Source: Paracoccaceae bacterium (GTDB lineage Bacteria; Pseudomonadota; Alphaproteobacteria; Rhodobacterales; Rhodobacteraceae). Taken from it: a stretch of DNA of 6,129 nucleotides. The notes below the pieces were generated by a model, which saw only the letters and a program-made list of their open reading frames with translations, searched no databases and was not told the origin of the DNA. A program made the position numbers and the translations under genes. The stretch covers positions 1 to 6,129 of the forward strand of contig JABGTH010000146.1 in the NCBI GenBank assembly GCA_018647275.1, in the 5' to 3' direction. Shown in pieces: positions 4,956 to 6,129 of the stretch (the first letter of the stretch is position 1; each line of letters begins with the position of its first letter).

Positions 4956-6129
4956 ATGACGGAAATATTGGCATCCCTAGACAGCGCGTTCTGGATTACC
5001 TGCGGATTAATCTTTTTACTCCTTGTTTTATCTGGCTTTTTTTCAGGTTCAGAGACGGCTTTAACAGCCGCGTCTCGCGGGAAATTGCGCGCTCAGGCCG
5101 ATAAAGGGTCCGTCGGTGCACAGCGTGCCTTGCGTATCACAGAAGACAATGAACGCCTGATCGGCTCTGTCTTGTTGGGCAACAACCTTGTGAATATCCT
5201 TGCGACGTCTTTGGCCACCGGCATCTTCTTGCGCGCCTTTGGGGAAAGCGGTGTTTTGATCGCGACAGGTGTGATGACATTGCTGGTTTTGATCTTTGCA
5301 GAGGTGCTGCCAAAGACCTATGCAATCATCCATGCGGAAACCATGTCAGCTAAGGTTTCTGGACCTATTGCATTGATAATAAAGGTTTTCTCACCAATCG
5401 TTGCCGCCGTTCGTTTCCTTGTGCGTGGTGTTTTGCGCGTGTTTGGTGTGCGTGTTGACCCCGACAGCCACCTGCTTGCTGTACATGAAGAGATTGCGGG
5501 TGCGCTGCAACTTGGACATTCTGAAGGTGTTGTGGAAAAAGAAGATCGCGACCGGATTTTGGGTGCCTTGGATTTGGGCGAACGCGTGGTTGAAGAGATA
5601 ATGTTGCATCGTTCAGACATTGAAATGGTGAACCTTGGGGATGCGCCTGATGTCATCCTTCAGCAGTGTATCAAATCTCCACATACGCGCCTACCTGTCT
5701 ATCAAAACGATCCAGAGAACATCATTGGAGTGATCCATTCGAAGGACCTTTTGCGTGCGATCTATAAAGCAATTGGCGACTCAAATGATGAAAACAATGC
5801 ATTAAAAAAGTTCGATGTTTCTGAAGTGGCCGTGCTTCCGTATTTTGTACCAGAGACGACAACGCTTGACGACCAAATGCGCCAGTTCTTGCGAAATCGT
5901 TCGCATTTTGCGCTGGTGGTTGATGAATATGGCAGCCTTCAGGGACTGATCACTTTGGAAGATATTTTGGAAGAAATCGTTGGTGAAATTACGGACGAAT
6001 TTGACGCTGAGACAGAGCACCAGGTAACAGCCACTGGTGACGGTGAATTCATGGTGGACGGTGCCACAACGATCCGCGACCTGAACCGGGCCAACGATTG
6101 GAACCTGCCTGATGAAGAGGCGAACACCA
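4956..6129 (+). CDS. CNNM/CorC family (HlyC/CorC) membrane protein with CBS pair (3' end outside window)
   Basis: Proteins of this family are inner-membrane DUF21/CNNM transporters linked to magnesium and cobalt efflux or homeostasis; older annotations call them hemolysins. The window holds 391 residues with an open frame to the right edge. The DUF21 domain spans about 1-190, with hydrophobic segments near 12-30, 70-92, 98-117 and 134-160. Its family marks are SGFFSGSETALTAAS (26-40), LLGNNLVNI (73-81) and AEVLPKTYA (115-123). A cytoplasmic pair of CBS domains follows at about 216-272 and 290-345, including TRLPVY (244-249), GVIHSKDLL (258-266), VVDEYGSLQGLITLEDILEE (321-340) and EIVGEITDEFD (340-350). 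Such CBS pairs commonly bind adenine nucleotides. The CorC_HlyC domain starts near 355 (FMVDGATTIRDLN, 365-377) and is cut off by the window. The gene is divergent from the phosphoesterase gene. The two need not share a function. The exact ion is not determinable from the sequence. Confidence 0.94.
   Translation, partial: MTEILASLDSAFWITCGLIFLLLVLSGFFSGSETALTAASRGKLRAQADKGSVGAQRALRITEDNERLIGSVLLGNNLVNILATSLATGIFLRAFGESGVLIATGVMTLLVLIFAEVLPKTYAIIHAETMSAKVSGPIALIIKVFSPIVAAVRFLVRGVLRVFGVRVDPDSHLLAVHEEIAGALQLGHSEGVVEKEDRDRILGALDLGERVVEEIMLHRSDIEMVNLGDAPDVILQQCIKSPHTRLPVYQNDPENIIGVIHSKDLLRAIYKAIGDSNDENNALKKFDVSEVAVLPYFVPETTTLDDQMRQFLRNRSHFALVVDEYGSLQGLITLEDILEEIVGEITDEFDAETEHQVTATGDGEFMVDGATTIRDLNRANDWNLPDEEANT

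Noticed and set aside
5318..5656. Minus-strand open frame of 112 codons opposite the CNNM/CorC gene
   Set aside because: It has Ser/Thr/Arg-rich composition typical of antisense reading and sits opposite strongly conserved DUF21 and CBS coding sequence.

Overview
This window reads as an ordinary chromosomal stretch of an alphaproteobacterium, most likely a lower-GC member of the Rhodobacteraceae (Roseobacter group). The basis is the gene set and order (shikimate kinase and dehydroquinate synthase divergent from a secreted protein and a XerD-type recombinase, with a CNNM/CorC protein nearby), the residue style of AroB and AroK, and a base composition that looks close to 50% GC by eye. No RNA gene, insertion sequence, CRISPR array, prophage gene or long repeat was seen. 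Coding density is very high: the two non-coding gaps are each about 80 bp, and neighbouring genes overlap or nearly touch.

Left part (1-1403, minus strand): aroK, then aroB, two enzymes of the shikimate pathway. They overlap by 8 bp, with a strong ribosome binding site for aroB inside the end of aroK. aroB runs off the left edge.

Centre (1485-4091, plus strand), divergent from aroK: a tightly linked three-gene unit. It holds a 49-residue single-span membrane protein, a 514-residue secreted alpha-helical protein of unknown function, and xerD. The genes overlap by 11 bp and 4 bp, so translation is probably coupled. The first two are not recognised functionally. Their fixed position upstream of xerD makes them the most open biological question here, apart from the phosphoesterase.

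Right part: a minus-strand gene (4067-4873) for a YfcE-like metallophosphoesterase overlaps the xerD 3' end by 25 bp tail to tail. Its sequence has lost the ligands expected for metal site 1 but kept all those for metal site 2, and it is rich in cysteine. Divergent from it is a CNNM/CorC (DUF21 plus CBS pair) membrane protein that runs off the right edge.

I found no clear evidence of an undescribed multi-gene system. The points most worth a second look are the half-site metallophosphoesterase and the small-membrane-protein / secreted-protein / xerD unit.
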